Assembly: GCF_020906275.1 (NCBI RefSeq)
Contig: NZ_CP086727.1
Location: 2,728,001 to 2,792,000 of the forward strand
Reading direction: 5' to 3'
Origin: Parasphingorhabdus litoris DSM 22379
GTDB taxonomy: Bacteria; Pseudomonadota; Alphaproteobacteria; Sphingomonadales; Sphingomonadaceae
DNA length: 64,000 bases
Shown: in pieces, positions 1 through 7,938 of the stretch
How the letters are laid out: every line of letters starts with the position of its first letter
Numbering within the stretch: position 1 is the first letter of the stretch
Program-made: the position numbers and the translations under genes
The notes under the pieces: model-generated
The model's database searches: none
What the model saw: the letters and a program-made list of their open reading frames with translations, nothing else
Told to the model about the DNA's origin: nothing

Positions 1-34
1 CAATCAGAATGTCGAGCTTCTGGTTAGACATCAT
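1..34 (-). CDS. Response regulator, N-terminal fragment (probably LytTR type)
   Basis: Only the first eleven codons are in the window (MMSNQKLDILI), reading out of the left edge on the minus strand. The start overlaps the stop of the upstream LytS-type kinase by four bases (ATGA), the usual layout of a kinase-regulator pair. The hydrophobic run LDILI after a short polar start fits the first beta strand of a receiver domain. Kinases of this family normally pair with LytTR-type regulators, so that type is inferred; the output domain is outside the window. Confidence 0.55.
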   Translation of the reverse strand, partial: MMSNQKLDILI

Positions 35-1191
35 AGACAATAATCTCTGAAAATCTGTTTTTCGTCCGGAATGATGATCGTCGCTACCATCTTGTTTTCG
101 TCATCAATGCCGGTGAACAAAGCGGCAGCCGGCCCATAAAGAGCTGCCAGTCGCTCGCTTATATTCGCCAGCCCCATGCCATTGCCGCTGGTAGTATCAT
201 CGCTGGCCCCTATGCACCCATCATTGGAGACTACGAGCTTCAGGCGATCTGTATCTTTCGAGGCAGAGATAGTAACCGTGACCGGGTTACAGGTGCGCGC
301 GACGCCATGTTTGATAGCATTCTCAACCAGCGGCTGAATGATCAGAGTGGGGATTTTCCAATTGCGCACATCATCTTCAATATGCACTTCGAAAGACAGG
401 CGTTTGGGAAACCGGACCTGCTCAATCTCTAGATAACGAACCTGTTGAGCAATTTCCTGTTCAACGGTCATCATGTCATCGTCTTCATCATTAAGTACCG
501 AGCGCATATAGTCGGCCAACCCATCAACCAAGTCTTCGGCTTGGCTGTTTTTCTGATCGATGATCAGGCTGCTGACCGAATTCAACGCGTTAAAAACAAA
601 ATGAGGATTTAGCTGGTAGCGCAAGGCGCGCATTTCGCTCTTTCGAGTAACCCGTTCGAGATTTCGGCTGTGTATCAGCGCAGCTTGTGTTTTGCGGCTG
701 TTGGCCATCGCCAAATATAACCCGCCCCAGCCTACTAATATAAGGTAGTCTACAAATGCCGTATCAAAAAAATGAGACAATGCCTTGCCAGGCGGAAGAT
801 TGTGATTGGTGCTGATATGATCCAGTATTGGCATGGGAAAAGCCAATATGAAGTCGGTCAAATAGGCGATGGCCAGTGCCAGAAATATGGTTGGCATCGT
901 CAAAATCAACAACGCGCTCGTCGTGCGATCACCAACAAGGATCAAACAGCGATACAAAGCCCAGGTGACGGTGACCGAGATGATCGCGGTTATCAAATAT
1001 GTCGTAAGCGAATGGCTGTGATCAGGTGCACCCCAGAGTATCGCCCTCAGCGCATTAACCATAAAGTAAGCCGACCAAACCCCAAAGATACTCTTCATCG
1101 CCAAATCGATATTGATCGGGAATATCCGGTGCCAGAAAGGCGACACTCTTGGCGATAAATTGTCGGCAAGTGGGATCGGTTGCGTAGCCAT
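31..1191 (-). CDS. LytS/YehU-type sensor histidine kinase
   Basis: Membrane sensor kinase of 386 residues. The first 165 residues carry about four hydrophobic segments. The phosphoacceptor motif NPHFVFNALNSV follows at about 195-206 with His197, as in the His_kinase family PF06580. The ATPase part shows the N box (QPLVENAIKHG, near 290) and a glycine-rich end (GNGMGLANISERL). It should autophosphorylate and pass the phosphate to the regulator that begins at its own stop codon through an ATGA overlap. It starts six bases after the stop of the DUF2891 lipoprotein, so the three genes look like one operon. The signal sensed is unknown; having a surface lipoprotein as the first gene suggests an envelope-related cue, which is inference. 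Confidence 0.9.
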   Translation of the reverse strand: MATQPIPLADNLSPRVSPFWHRIFPINIDLAMKSIFGVWSAYFMVNALRAILWGAPDHSHSLTTYLITAIISVTVTWALYRCLILVGDRTTSALLILTMPTIFLALAIAYLTDFILAFPMPILDHISTNHNLPPGKALSHFFDTAFVDYLILVGWGGLYLAMANSRKTQAALIHSRNLERVTRKSEMRALRYQLNPHFVFNALNSVSSLIIDQKNSQAEDLVDGLADYMRSVLNDEDDDMMTVEQEIAQQVRYLEIEQVRFPKRLSFEVHIEDDVRNWKIPTLIIQPLVENAIKHGVARTCNPVTVTISASKDTDRLKLVVSNDGCIGASDDTTSGNGMGLANISERLAALYGPAAALFTGIDDENKMVATIIIPDEKQIFRDYCL

Positions 1192-1197
1192 GGCCGT

Positions 1198-2445
1198 TTA
1201 CTCCGTTTCCGCTACTGAAGCGGACGGACGGGTCTGATCTTGCTGGTCATTCACCACCGGTTCGCGATTTAATCCCCTTTCAGTGCGCCAATATGTGGCG
1301 AAACTGGCCAACCAGTGGCTCCCGGCATAATGAGGAGTGCGAACGGATTGCTCCCCGGCATCTCCATGCAGTTTTGCAGACGCCAGCAGAGCGGCTTTAC
1401 GGCTGTCTCCTTCCGGCAGCGCTGTGGCTATCCCTTCCAAAGCCCATGCGCGCGAAAGGTTCAAACCATCGAGATGTACAAGTTTGCCATCGGTTGGATC
1501 CCTGACGATGCCGACCTCCAGCCAATCAGCGCTGCCATCTGTTGGTATATCTGGCAGAAAGGCGGTCAACCACTCGGCAAATTCCCTTTTAGTCAAAATC
1601 CGACGCATCAAATCTGCTTCCATCAGGCATGGCGACAGAAAATCTTCACCTGATGGTTCATACGCGAGCGGACAACTATTGTCGTAGACATGGAACTCCA
1701 TGCTTTTATCCGCAATCAATTTTACCATCTGGTCATCGCCAGTAATCCGAGCCCAATCCAGAAACAGGCCGAAAGCAAAGGCAGACTGGTTGTGAGTGCC
1801 CAGCCGGATCGGATAGGCAAGTTTGGGAACCCAAGAGGTAATGCGATCCTTGATAGCCGCCTCCAGTGGCTTCAACCGGTCCAGCCATATCTGCGCCTGC
1901 TCCGCCTTGGTATTACCCCGGGACGCAATTTCGCTAAGCTCTGCGGTCAATTGTAAAAACCAGGCAAGACCATAGGGCCGCTCAAACGAAGCCCTGCCCT
2001 CACCATTGAAATAAGCAACCTCTCCGGCAATTTTCTCGACCGTGAAATTGATAGAGAGCGCAGAAGCAATCTCTTCCTCCATTTCCGGCACCGAGCCATT
2101 GCCCCACAACCGCGTCAGCAGCCAGTGACCATGCACCGCACTGTGCCAGTCATAACATCCGTAAAATACGGGGGTCAGCCGAACAGGTTCTTGCACATCG
2201 CTGGCGCTGTTCATCACATGGCTGATTTTATTGGGATATTGTTTGTTCACACAGTCCAATGCGATCCGGGCATAAGCATGTTCGGGCTTGCGCGGCGACT
2301 GGCTATTCTCTGCTGGATCGGGAGCTACATTCTTGCGCTCAAAATATCCTTGCTCAGATATATCTCGCTGCCCTTCCTCATCGCTCACGGAACAAGACGA
2401 CATAATGATCGTCATCGACAACAGAAAACTAAAGCGCAGTAGCAT
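1198..2445 (-). CDS. DUF2891 family lipoprotein
   Basis: A 415-residue protein starting at the ATG at 2445, chosen because GGGGAG sits six bases upstream and a lipoprotein signal follows directly (hydrophobic FSFLLSMTIIM, then SSC with the lipidated Cys at 18). The frame is open much further upstream, but that part is antisense to the MATE gene and is not coding. The body resembles DUF2891: HSAVHGHWLLTRLWG near 105, FERPYGLAWFLQL, and repeated Trp-rich helices of an alpha/alpha barrel. The family has no established reaction. It is the first gene of an operon with a LytS kinase and its regulator, and its start lies only 39 bases from the divergent MATE start. Location is probably the periplasmic face of a membrane. 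Confidence 0.82.
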   Translation of the reverse strand: MLLRFSFLLSMTIIMSSCSVSDEEGQRDISEQGYFERKNVAPDPAENSQSPRKPEHAYARIALDCVNKQYPNKISHVMNSASDVQEPVRLTPVFYGCYDWHSAVHGHWLLTRLWGNGSVPEMEEEIASALSINFTVEKIAGEVAYFNGEGRASFERPYGLAWFLQLTAELSEIASRGNTKAEQAQIWLDRLKPLEAAIKDRITSWVPKLAYPIRLGTHNQSAFAFGLFLDWARITGDDQMVKLIADKSMEFHVYDNSCPLAYEPSGEDFLSPCLMEADLMRRILTKREFAEWLTAFLPDIPTDGSADWLEVGIVRDPTDGKLVHLDGLNLSRAWALEGIATALPEGDSRKAALLASAKLHGDAGEQSVRTPHYAGSHWLASFATYWRTERGLNREPVVNDQQDQTRPSASVAETE

Positions 2446-2484
2446 ATATTGCTCCCCAAAAAGCAATTCTAGCATAGAGAGGAA

Positions 2485-3915
2485 TTGACCGGATGGCAAA
2501 ACGCTATAGTGCAAATATTCGATAGAATTTTGCCGATTCCGGCCAACATATTCATTTTTCAGGATCATCTTATCGCCAGCCAGCCTGCTATATTTCTTAC
2601 CGGCAATCCGATGCGGCATATTACGGTGATGACACTTACGGCAAGCATCGGCTTGCTGACCATGTTCATCGTCGATTTTGTGGATTTGCTCTACATTGCG
2701 CAGTTGGGCGACAACGCACTGACCGCAGCCATGGGTTTTGCCGCTACCATCCTGTTTTTCGGCACCGCTTTCAATATCGGTTTGATGATCGCCGCAAGCG
2801 CCCTGGCGGCCCGCAAAATTGGGCAAGGTGACGCCGATTATGCACGGCGGTATCTGACCAATATACTCGCACTGAGCATGCTGCTTATCATCCCACTCGC
2901 AATCATATTCTTCGTCTTCGCTCCACAAATATTGTCGCTAGCCGGGGCCACAGGAACCGCCAAGGAAGCCGCTATTGGTTACATCCGGATCGTTTCACCG
3001 TTCATGCCATTCAGTGTCACCGCAATGGTCTGTTCCGGATTTCTTCGCGCCCATGGTGCTGCACGGCGCGCGATGACAGTGACGCTGAGCATGGGTATTG
3101 CCAATGCCATATTGGATCCGATTTTCATCTTCGGCCTTGGGCTCGGTATCAACGGCGCCGCCATGGCCACCGCCTGTGCAGCTATTGTCTCATCCATTCT
3201 TGCCGTTGTACCGATCATCAAGCATTATGGTGGCTTTCAGCGGCTTTCATCCGTCCTTTTCAAAGAGGATTTGAAACCGATTATCGCGATCCTTGTACCG
3301 GCCATATTGACCAATGTCGCAACCCCGGTGGGCGGCTTTATTTCCTATCGATTCATCGCCAGCTATCCCGATGAAGTTATTGCAGGATTTGCGGTTATAG
3401 GACGTGTTGTTCCCGTTGCCTTTTGCTTGCTCTTTTCTCTTTCTGGCGCTGTTGGCCCCATTATTGGCCAGAATTTCGGGGCCCTGAAATTTGATCGTAT
3501 ACGCCTGACCATCAATCAAGCCATGGGCTTTGCGCTTGGTTATACGCTACTTATTTGGCCGCTATTATACCTGCTCCAAAATCCGATCAGTGATATTTTC
3601 AACTTGCAGGGCGAAGGACGCGATGTTTTCTGGCTTTTTGCCGTGTTCCTTACGCCGCTATTCTTTTTCAACGGCATTTTGTTCATCTCCAATGCTGCTT
3701 GCAACAATCTGGAACGCCCGACCTGGTCGACGGTAATGAACTGGTTACGCAACACGGTCGGAATCTATCCGTTCCTTTTGGTCGGAGGTGCGTTATATGG
3801 CCTTCCCGGCATTGTTATCGGACCCGCCATTGGCGGCGTCCTATTTGGCATTATCGGCTATGCTGTTGCTCGCTATCTGGTAACGGTTCAGGAAGCGAAT
3901 CACACTTTGGATTAG
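2485..3915 (+). CDS. MATE family efflux transporter
   Basis: Multidrug and toxin extrusion transporter, 476 residues from a TTG start preceded by AGAGAGGA. Twelve hydrophobic segments form two related halves; the first begins at GNPMRHITVMTLTASIG (about 41-57), followed by DFVDLLYIAQLGD, typical of this family. It exports organic cations or drugs by sodium or proton antiport. The start is uncertain: the roughly 40 residues before GNPMRH are unusual, the ATG at 2493 gives only ten codons in another frame, and in-frame GTG 2509, TTG 2530 or ATG 2611 are alternatives. The divergent DUF2891 gene starts 39 bases away, leaving little room for two promoters and arguing mildly for a downstream start. 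Confidence 0.88.
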   Translation: MTGWQNAIVQIFDRILPIPANIFIFQDHLIASQPAIFLTGNPMRHITVMTLTASIGLLTMFIVDFVDLLYIAQLGDNALTAAMGFAATILFFGTAFNIGLMIAASALAARKIGQGDADYARRYLTNILALSMLLIIPLAIIFFVFAPQILSLAGATGTAKEAAIGYIRIVSPFMPFSVTAMVCSGFLRAHGAARRAMTVTLSMGIANAILDPIFIFGLGLGINGAAMATACAAIVSSILAVVPIIKHYGGFQRLSSVLFKEDLKPIIAILVPAILTNVATPVGGFISYRFIASYPDEVIAGFAVIGRVVPVAFCLLFSLSGAVGPIIGQNFGALKFDRIRLTINQAMGFALGYTLLIWPLLYLLQNPISDIFNLQGEGRDVFWLFAVFLTPLFFFNGILFISNAACNNLERPTWSTVMNWLRNTVGIYPFLLVGGALYGLPGIVIGPAIGGVLFGIIGYAVARYLVTVQEANHTLD

Positions 3916-3976
3916 GAAATCATGGCAGTGACAGCCGCTTTTTTACCAAGCTGTTCCTATCGCCCGCACATTGATT

Positions 3977-4015
3977 TTCTGCAGATTCTGGTTCTCTTGG
4001 GGGTGATCTGCAGAA
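3977..4015. repeat. Inverted repeat after the MATE gene
   Basis: Perfect ten-base arms (TTCTGCAGAT at 3977-3986 and ATCTGCAGAA at 4006-4015) separated by 19 bases. It lies between the MATE stop and the cell-wall hydrolase. No T-run follows on the plus strand, so it is not a classic terminator; it may be an operator or a weak 3' hairpin. Confidence 0.4.
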
Positions 4016-4075
4016 TTGCGGCGTTAACCAATTAACACCCGGCCATGCCGCGTCCCATCATGAAACAACCTGATT

Positions 4076-5521
4076 TTGATCAGCGATTGCAGCAAAGATA
4101 GGCTGTATTTGTGGTCTTTCCAGCCCGCTTGGGCCTTTGCAGGTGTTTCGAAAATTACCCAACGTGTTCCTCCTCCCTACGTGCCGCAGTTAAGCAGCTG
4201 TCATTCAGCGGTTGCTGGACCAGCAGGATATGCGCTGTCGCCATCTCCAGAACGCGGACGGAAGGACAGTGGCGAGGATCAAAAACCGGCACCCCAACAG
4301 GCTGATTCCGATGACCCGGAGATCAGTTTGTCTCAAACAAAGCCGACGACAGCATGGCATCTTCCTGATTGGCTGACGTTAAATGCCCGTGAACGGATAT
4401 TATTGGGCCTACTGATTTTCAGTCTTGTGATGATTCCTGCGACCATGCCGCAAGCCGGCCTTGATGCGCAGTCATATAATCCCAGTGATCCCAACTTGCA
4501 GCCTGTTGAACGCGCAGAAGAAAATTTTGCGGGCTCTGCTTTTTACTTTATCGATCCTGGCTATGCGATACCGCAGAATTACGGTGATCTCGCAATTGAT
4601 CCGCTGGCGGAGCAGGGTAGCGACGGAATAGACGGTCTACTCACAAATGGCGACGGTACCGCCACTAGCCGCAACCAAACCGCATCGGCCCATTTGATTC
4701 ACCCGATCGCCTTTCGCGCATCCTCTATCGACAACAGCCGTGCTCTCCAATGCCTGACGTCGGCCATCTATTATGAGGCTGGGCTGGAACCTGATGCCGG
4801 GCAACGTGCCGTCGCGCAGGTCGTACTAAACCGCGTACGCCACCCCAGCTATCCCGGTACCATCTGCGGCGTCGTTTTCCAGGGCAGCGAACGCAGCACC
4901 GGATGCCAATTTTCTTATACATGTGACGGGTCACTGCGCCGTAAACCATCGAGATTTCATTGGAATCGTGCCAAGAAAGTTGCCGCTTTGGCACTTGCCG
5001 GCAAAATTGCATCACCTGTGGGCACGGCCACCCATTATCACACGACCGAAATTTATCCCTATTGGGCGCCCAGTCTGCGCTTTCTCGGTACCATTGGCGC
5101 GCATCGCTTTTACAGCTGGAAAGGCAGCGCCGGCAAAGCGTTGGCGTTTAATCAGCAATATCGAGGTGGCGAGCCCCTGCCCGCCCCCAAACCACGCAAA
5201 TATGATTCAAAGTCAGTATCTTCGCTTGATCCCATAGCGCTCGAAAAAGCTTATGAAGCCGGACGGCGCAAGGCGCAGGCAGAGGCCCAGAAAGCCCAAA
5301 AAGCTGCCGCCATCGCAGCCGACAATGCGCGGCGACACAACTTACCGATATCGTCTATCAACAGCAATACGACCAAAACCTATCAGACACCCAATTACAG
5401 TAGGGAGGCGATGAAAAAGGGCGGAGAAAGCGCCTTTGCAGGTCAGAAACTACCCCATGTCGGACAGGTGAAACAGCAATATCGCAATGCCGGTACGTGG
5501 AAAGACAAACCGGGCAGCTAG
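4076..5521 (+). CDS. SleB-like cell wall hydrolase
   Basis: Predicted peptidoglycan hydrolase of the Hydrolase_2/SleB family (PF07486). The catalytic-type domain spans about 222-345 and shows AIYYEAGLEPDAGQRAVAQV with the conserved Glu, followed by VLNRVRHPSYPGTICGVVFQ and a Cys pair (GCQFSYTCDG). One membrane segment lies near 108-125 (ILLGLLIFSLVMIP), placing the domain outside the inner membrane. The C-terminal 120 residues are low complexity, rich in Lys, Ala and Gln. The true start is uncertain: the frame opens at a TTG at 4076, but the first roughly 90 residues have little protein-like character and no clear ribosome site, so translation may begin further down. Confidence 0.82.
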   Translation: MISDCSKDRLYLWSFQPAWAFAGVSKITQRVPPPYVPQLSSCHSAVAGPAGYALSPSPERGRKDSGEDQKPAPQQADSDDPEISLSQTKPTTAWHLPDWLTLNARERILLGLLIFSLVMIPATMPQAGLDAQSYNPSDPNLQPVERAEENFAGSAFYFIDPGYAIPQNYGDLAIDPLAEQGSDGIDGLLTNGDGTATSRNQTASAHLIHPIAFRASSIDNSRALQCLTSAIYYEAGLEPDAGQRAVAQVVLNRVRHPSYPGTICGVVFQGSERSTGCQFSYTCDGSLRRKPSRFHWNRAKKVAALALAGKIASPVGTATHYHTTEIYPYWAPSLRFLGTIGAHRFYSWKGSAGKALAFNQQYRGGEPLPAPKPRKYDSKSVSSLDPIALEKAYEAGRRKAQAEAQKAQKAAAIAADNARRHNLPISSINSNTTKTYQTPNYSREAMKKGGESAFAGQKLPHVGQVKQQYRNAGTWKDKPGS

Positions 5522-5641
5522 CCCTGCAACCGAGATGATCTGTTAGTTTCGGCCGCAACCAAACGGTGCTTTTGCTTGCCATTTCCCTTGAAACGAGCCT
5601 AAAGCCACCCGATTTTAAGTGAAAGACATTGGAGTGTGCTC

Positions 5642-7015
5642 ATGGCGACAAATTGGACGCCGAACGGTTGGAGAAATTTTGAAGGGCTGCAAATGCCTGA
5701 CTATCCGGATGCGACGAAGCTCGCAGATACGGAACAACTGCTTGGCACCTATCCTCCATTGGTATTTGCCGGAGAAGCGCGCAGCCTGAAAAAGGACCTG
5801 GCGGAAGTTGCAGAAGGCAAGGGTTTCCTGCTGCAAGGTGGTGATTGTGCGGAGAGTTTCGCGGAATTTCATCCGAACAATATTCGCGACACATTCCGGG
5901 TCATTCTCCAGATGGCCGTAGTACTCACCTACGCATCGAAAATGCCGATCGTGAAGCTGGGCCGGATGGCCGGGCAATTTGCCAAGCCACGCTCTGCACC
6001 GACTGAGACACAAGATGGCATCGAAATGCCCAGCTATCGCGGCGATATTATCAACGGCATCGAGTTTGACGAGGGCCGTCGTCAACCCGATCCTGATCGG
6101 ATGATCCGCGCCTATAATCAGGCAGCGGCCACACTGAACCTGCTGCGCGCCTTTTCAACCGGCGGTTATGCGAATCTGCAACAGGTTCATGGCTGGACCC
6201 ATGATTTTATGAGCCGTAGCCCTTGGGCCAAGAAATTCGAAGAAATGGCAGATCGCATCGGCGAGGCTCTCTCTTTCATGGAAGCATGCGGGATTAATCC
6301 CGACACCGTGCCGCAACTGAAAGCGACGTCCTTTTATACCAGCCATGAGGCGCTTTTGCTCCCTTATGAAGAAGCATTGACGCGTCAGGACAGCCTAACC
6401 GGTGAATGGTATGATACCAGCGCTCATTTCTTGTGGATTGGTGATCGGACTCGCTTTGAAGGATCAGCGCATGTTGAGTTCCTGCGCGGTATCGGCAACC
6501 CAATTGGCATGAAATGTGGTCCATCGCTGAAAGCTGATGACCTGTTGAAAATGCTCGACACCCTAAACCCCGGACGGGAAGCGGGCAGGATCACGCTGAT
6601 CTCCCGCTTTGGTCATGATAAGGTCGAGAGTGGATTGGCCCCACTGGTTCGTGCCGTCAAACAGGAAGGCCATCCGGTCATCTGGTCCTGCGATCCAATG
6701 CATGGCAATGTTATCAAGGCGGATAGCGGCTATAAAACTCGTCCGTTTGAACGCATTCTTGCTGAGGTTCGCGGCTTCTTTGCGGTGCATCGCGCGGAAG
6801 GCACTTTTGCTGGTGGTATCCATTGCGAAATGACCGGCCAGAATGTCACCGAATGCACCGGCGGCGCTGTTGCGATTACTGATGCGTCGCTTGGCGATCG
6901 CTACCATACGCATTGCGATCCACGGTTGAACGCAGCACAATCTTTGGAATTGGCTTTCCTTTTGGCAGAGATGCTCAATCAGGAACTATCAGATCGTGCG
7001 CAGGAAGCCGCTTAA
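5642..7015 (+). CDS. aroG: Class II 3-deoxy-7-phosphoheptulonate synthase
   Basis: First enzyme of the shikimate pathway: it condenses phosphoenolpyruvate and erythrose 4-phosphate to DAHP in the cytoplasm. The sequence is the plant/mycobacterial type II form (PF01474), 457 residues, its normal length. Recognisable parts are [20 protein letters not shown] (about 73-92, metal and substrate site), [15 protein letters not shown], the later WSCDPMHGN, and the metal-binding [17 protein letters not shown] near 396. The ATG at 5642 is preferred to the GTG at 5636 because GGAG at 5631-5634 is well spaced for it. A small membrane-protein frame follows three bases after its stop. Feedback control by aromatic amino acids is common in the family but cannot be read here. 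Confidence 0.95.
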   Translation: MATNWTPNGWRNFEGLQMPDYPDATKLADTEQLLGTYPPLVFAGEARSLKKDLAEVAEGKGFLLQGGDCAESFAEFHPNNIRDTFRVILQMAVVLTYASKMPIVKLGRMAGQFAKPRSAPTETQDGIEMPSYRGDIINGIEFDEGRRQPDPDRMIRAYNQAAATLNLLRAFSTGGYANLQQVHGWTHDFMSRSPWAKKFEEMADRIGEALSFMEACGINPDTVPQLKATSFYTSHEALLLPYEEALTRQDSLTGEWYDTSAHFLWIGDRTRFEGSAHVEFLRGIGNPIGMKCGPSLKADDLLKMLDTLNPGREAGRITLISRFGHDKVESGLAPLVRAVKQEGHPVIWSCDPMHGNVIKADSGYKTRPFERILAEVRGFFAVHRAEGTFAGGIHCEMTGQNVTECTGGAVAITDASLGDRYHTHCDPRLNAAQSLELAFLLAEMLNQELSDRAQEAA

Positions 7016-7081
7016 AACATGGCAGAGAAAATCAAGCCGGAACGCATGCGGCCAGAGGATTATGCAGAAGGAGGATCACCG

Positions 7082-7252
7082 ATGAGCAGAGGGGCCACCT
7101 ATGTTCGCAAGGAAATTGTCAGCAAAGGCGTGGGCTTTGGCAGCGCATTGGCGATTGCGATCAGCTTCACCACGCACAAGTCGATCCTCTGGGCCATTAT
7201 TCACGGCTTCTTCTCTTGGTTCTATGTTATCTATTACGCCCTGACACGATAG
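7082..7252 (+). CDS. Small conserved-looking membrane protein
   Basis: A 56-residue protein starting at the ATG at 7082, seven bases after a near-perfect ribosome site (AAGGAGG, 7068-7074). The same frame is open from an ATG at 7019, three bases after the DAHP synthase stop, giving 77 residues; the strong ribosome site favours the shorter form. The sequence has a Gly/Ala-rich segment (GVGFGSALAIAIS) and a second hydrophobic stretch rich in aromatics (ILWAIIHGFFSWFYVIYYAL), so it should sit in the inner membrane with one or two crossings. I do not recognise a named family, and its function is unknown. It is probably cotranscribed with the DAHP synthase. Confidence 0.7.
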   Translation: MSRGATYVRKEIVSKGVGFGSALAIAISFTTHKSILWAIIHGFFSWFYVIYYALTR

Positions 7253-7264
7253 TCTGTTCAAGTG

Positions 7265-7287
7265 ATTGGCCGATGGCTTTGGCCAAT
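7265..7287. terminator. Possible 3' hairpin after the small membrane protein
   Basis: Seven-base arms ATTGGCC (7265-7271) and GGCCAAT (7281-7287) with a nine-base loop lie just after the stop at 7252. No T-run follows, so an intrinsic terminator is possible but weakly supported. Confidence 0.35.
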
Positions 7288-7353
7288 TATCGTGACATTA
7301 CAGAGCTTTCTCGTTATTGATACGCGCGGTTACAAACAAACCAGAGGACTACC

Positions 7354-7902
7354 ATGCGCCTTGCCATCTTGTTGATACCGCTTTTGGCCATCACCGCGAG
7401 TTGCAGTGGCCCGATAGAAACCCGTATTCAAACACAGTCTGCGGCCCCTCTGCTCGCCCAAAACCAATATAACTTCTCCCCAAAACCGGAGCAGAACAGT
7501 CCAGCCTATAAAAAGGCGCGAACGTTGGTTACTGAGGCGCTTGCAGCCAAAGACCTCACCGCCGTTGAGCAGGCATCGGTAACTGTTCATATTGCCTTGG
7601 CTAACCGGCCTGCATCCATTGCGATGACGGTCGGAGAAGATAATGATATCGAAACGATCGCCGCACAAAAGGAGCGGAAGCCCCTGCAGTCGTGCGACGA
7701 CTTTGAACACCGCCTTACCATAACGATGGTCAATTCAGCTGATGGATCTATTCTATATTCCGGTACGGCCGCTGAGTATCATTGCAAAGGCACTTTGGAA
7801 CAATCCTTACCCTATCTGATCGATGGTGCGCTTTCTGGCCTGGGCGACACGCCGAGCCAGATACCGAACGAAAAAACGCGCACGCGGACCGGCTTGGAAT
7901 AG
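7354..7902 (+). CDS. Hypothetical lipoprotein
   Basis: A 182-residue protein with a lipoprotein signal: MRLAILLIPLLAITASC, with the lipidated Cys at 17. The mature part has a repeating pattern of alternating polar and hydrophobic strands (VTVHIALANRPASI; HRLTITMVNSADGSILYSG), reminiscent of the small beta-sheet domain of DUF4136-like envelope lipoproteins, but the match is too weak to name it. Two Cys (QSCDDFE and EYHCKG) could form a disulfide in the periplasm. AGAGG lies about nine bases before the ATG. It stands alone, tail to tail with the CHASE2 kinase gene. Function unknown. Confidence 0.75.
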   Translation: MRLAILLIPLLAITASCSGPIETRIQTQSAAPLLAQNQYNFSPKPEQNSPAYKKARTLVTEALAAKDLTAVEQASVTVHIALANRPASIAMTVGEDNDIETIAAQKERKPLQSCDDFEHRLTITMVNSADGSILYSGTAAEYHCKGTLEQSLPYLIDGALSGLGDTPSQIPNEKTRTRTGLE

Positions 7903-7938
7903 GCAATCCTCGACTAACCCACGCCGAAAAATACTGAT

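Noticed and set aside
2446..2928. Long open N-terminal extension of the DUF2891 frame on the minus strand
   Set aside because: It is antisense to the MATE gene, has a composition unlike a protein N-terminus, and the lipoprotein start at 2445 has a good ribosome site.
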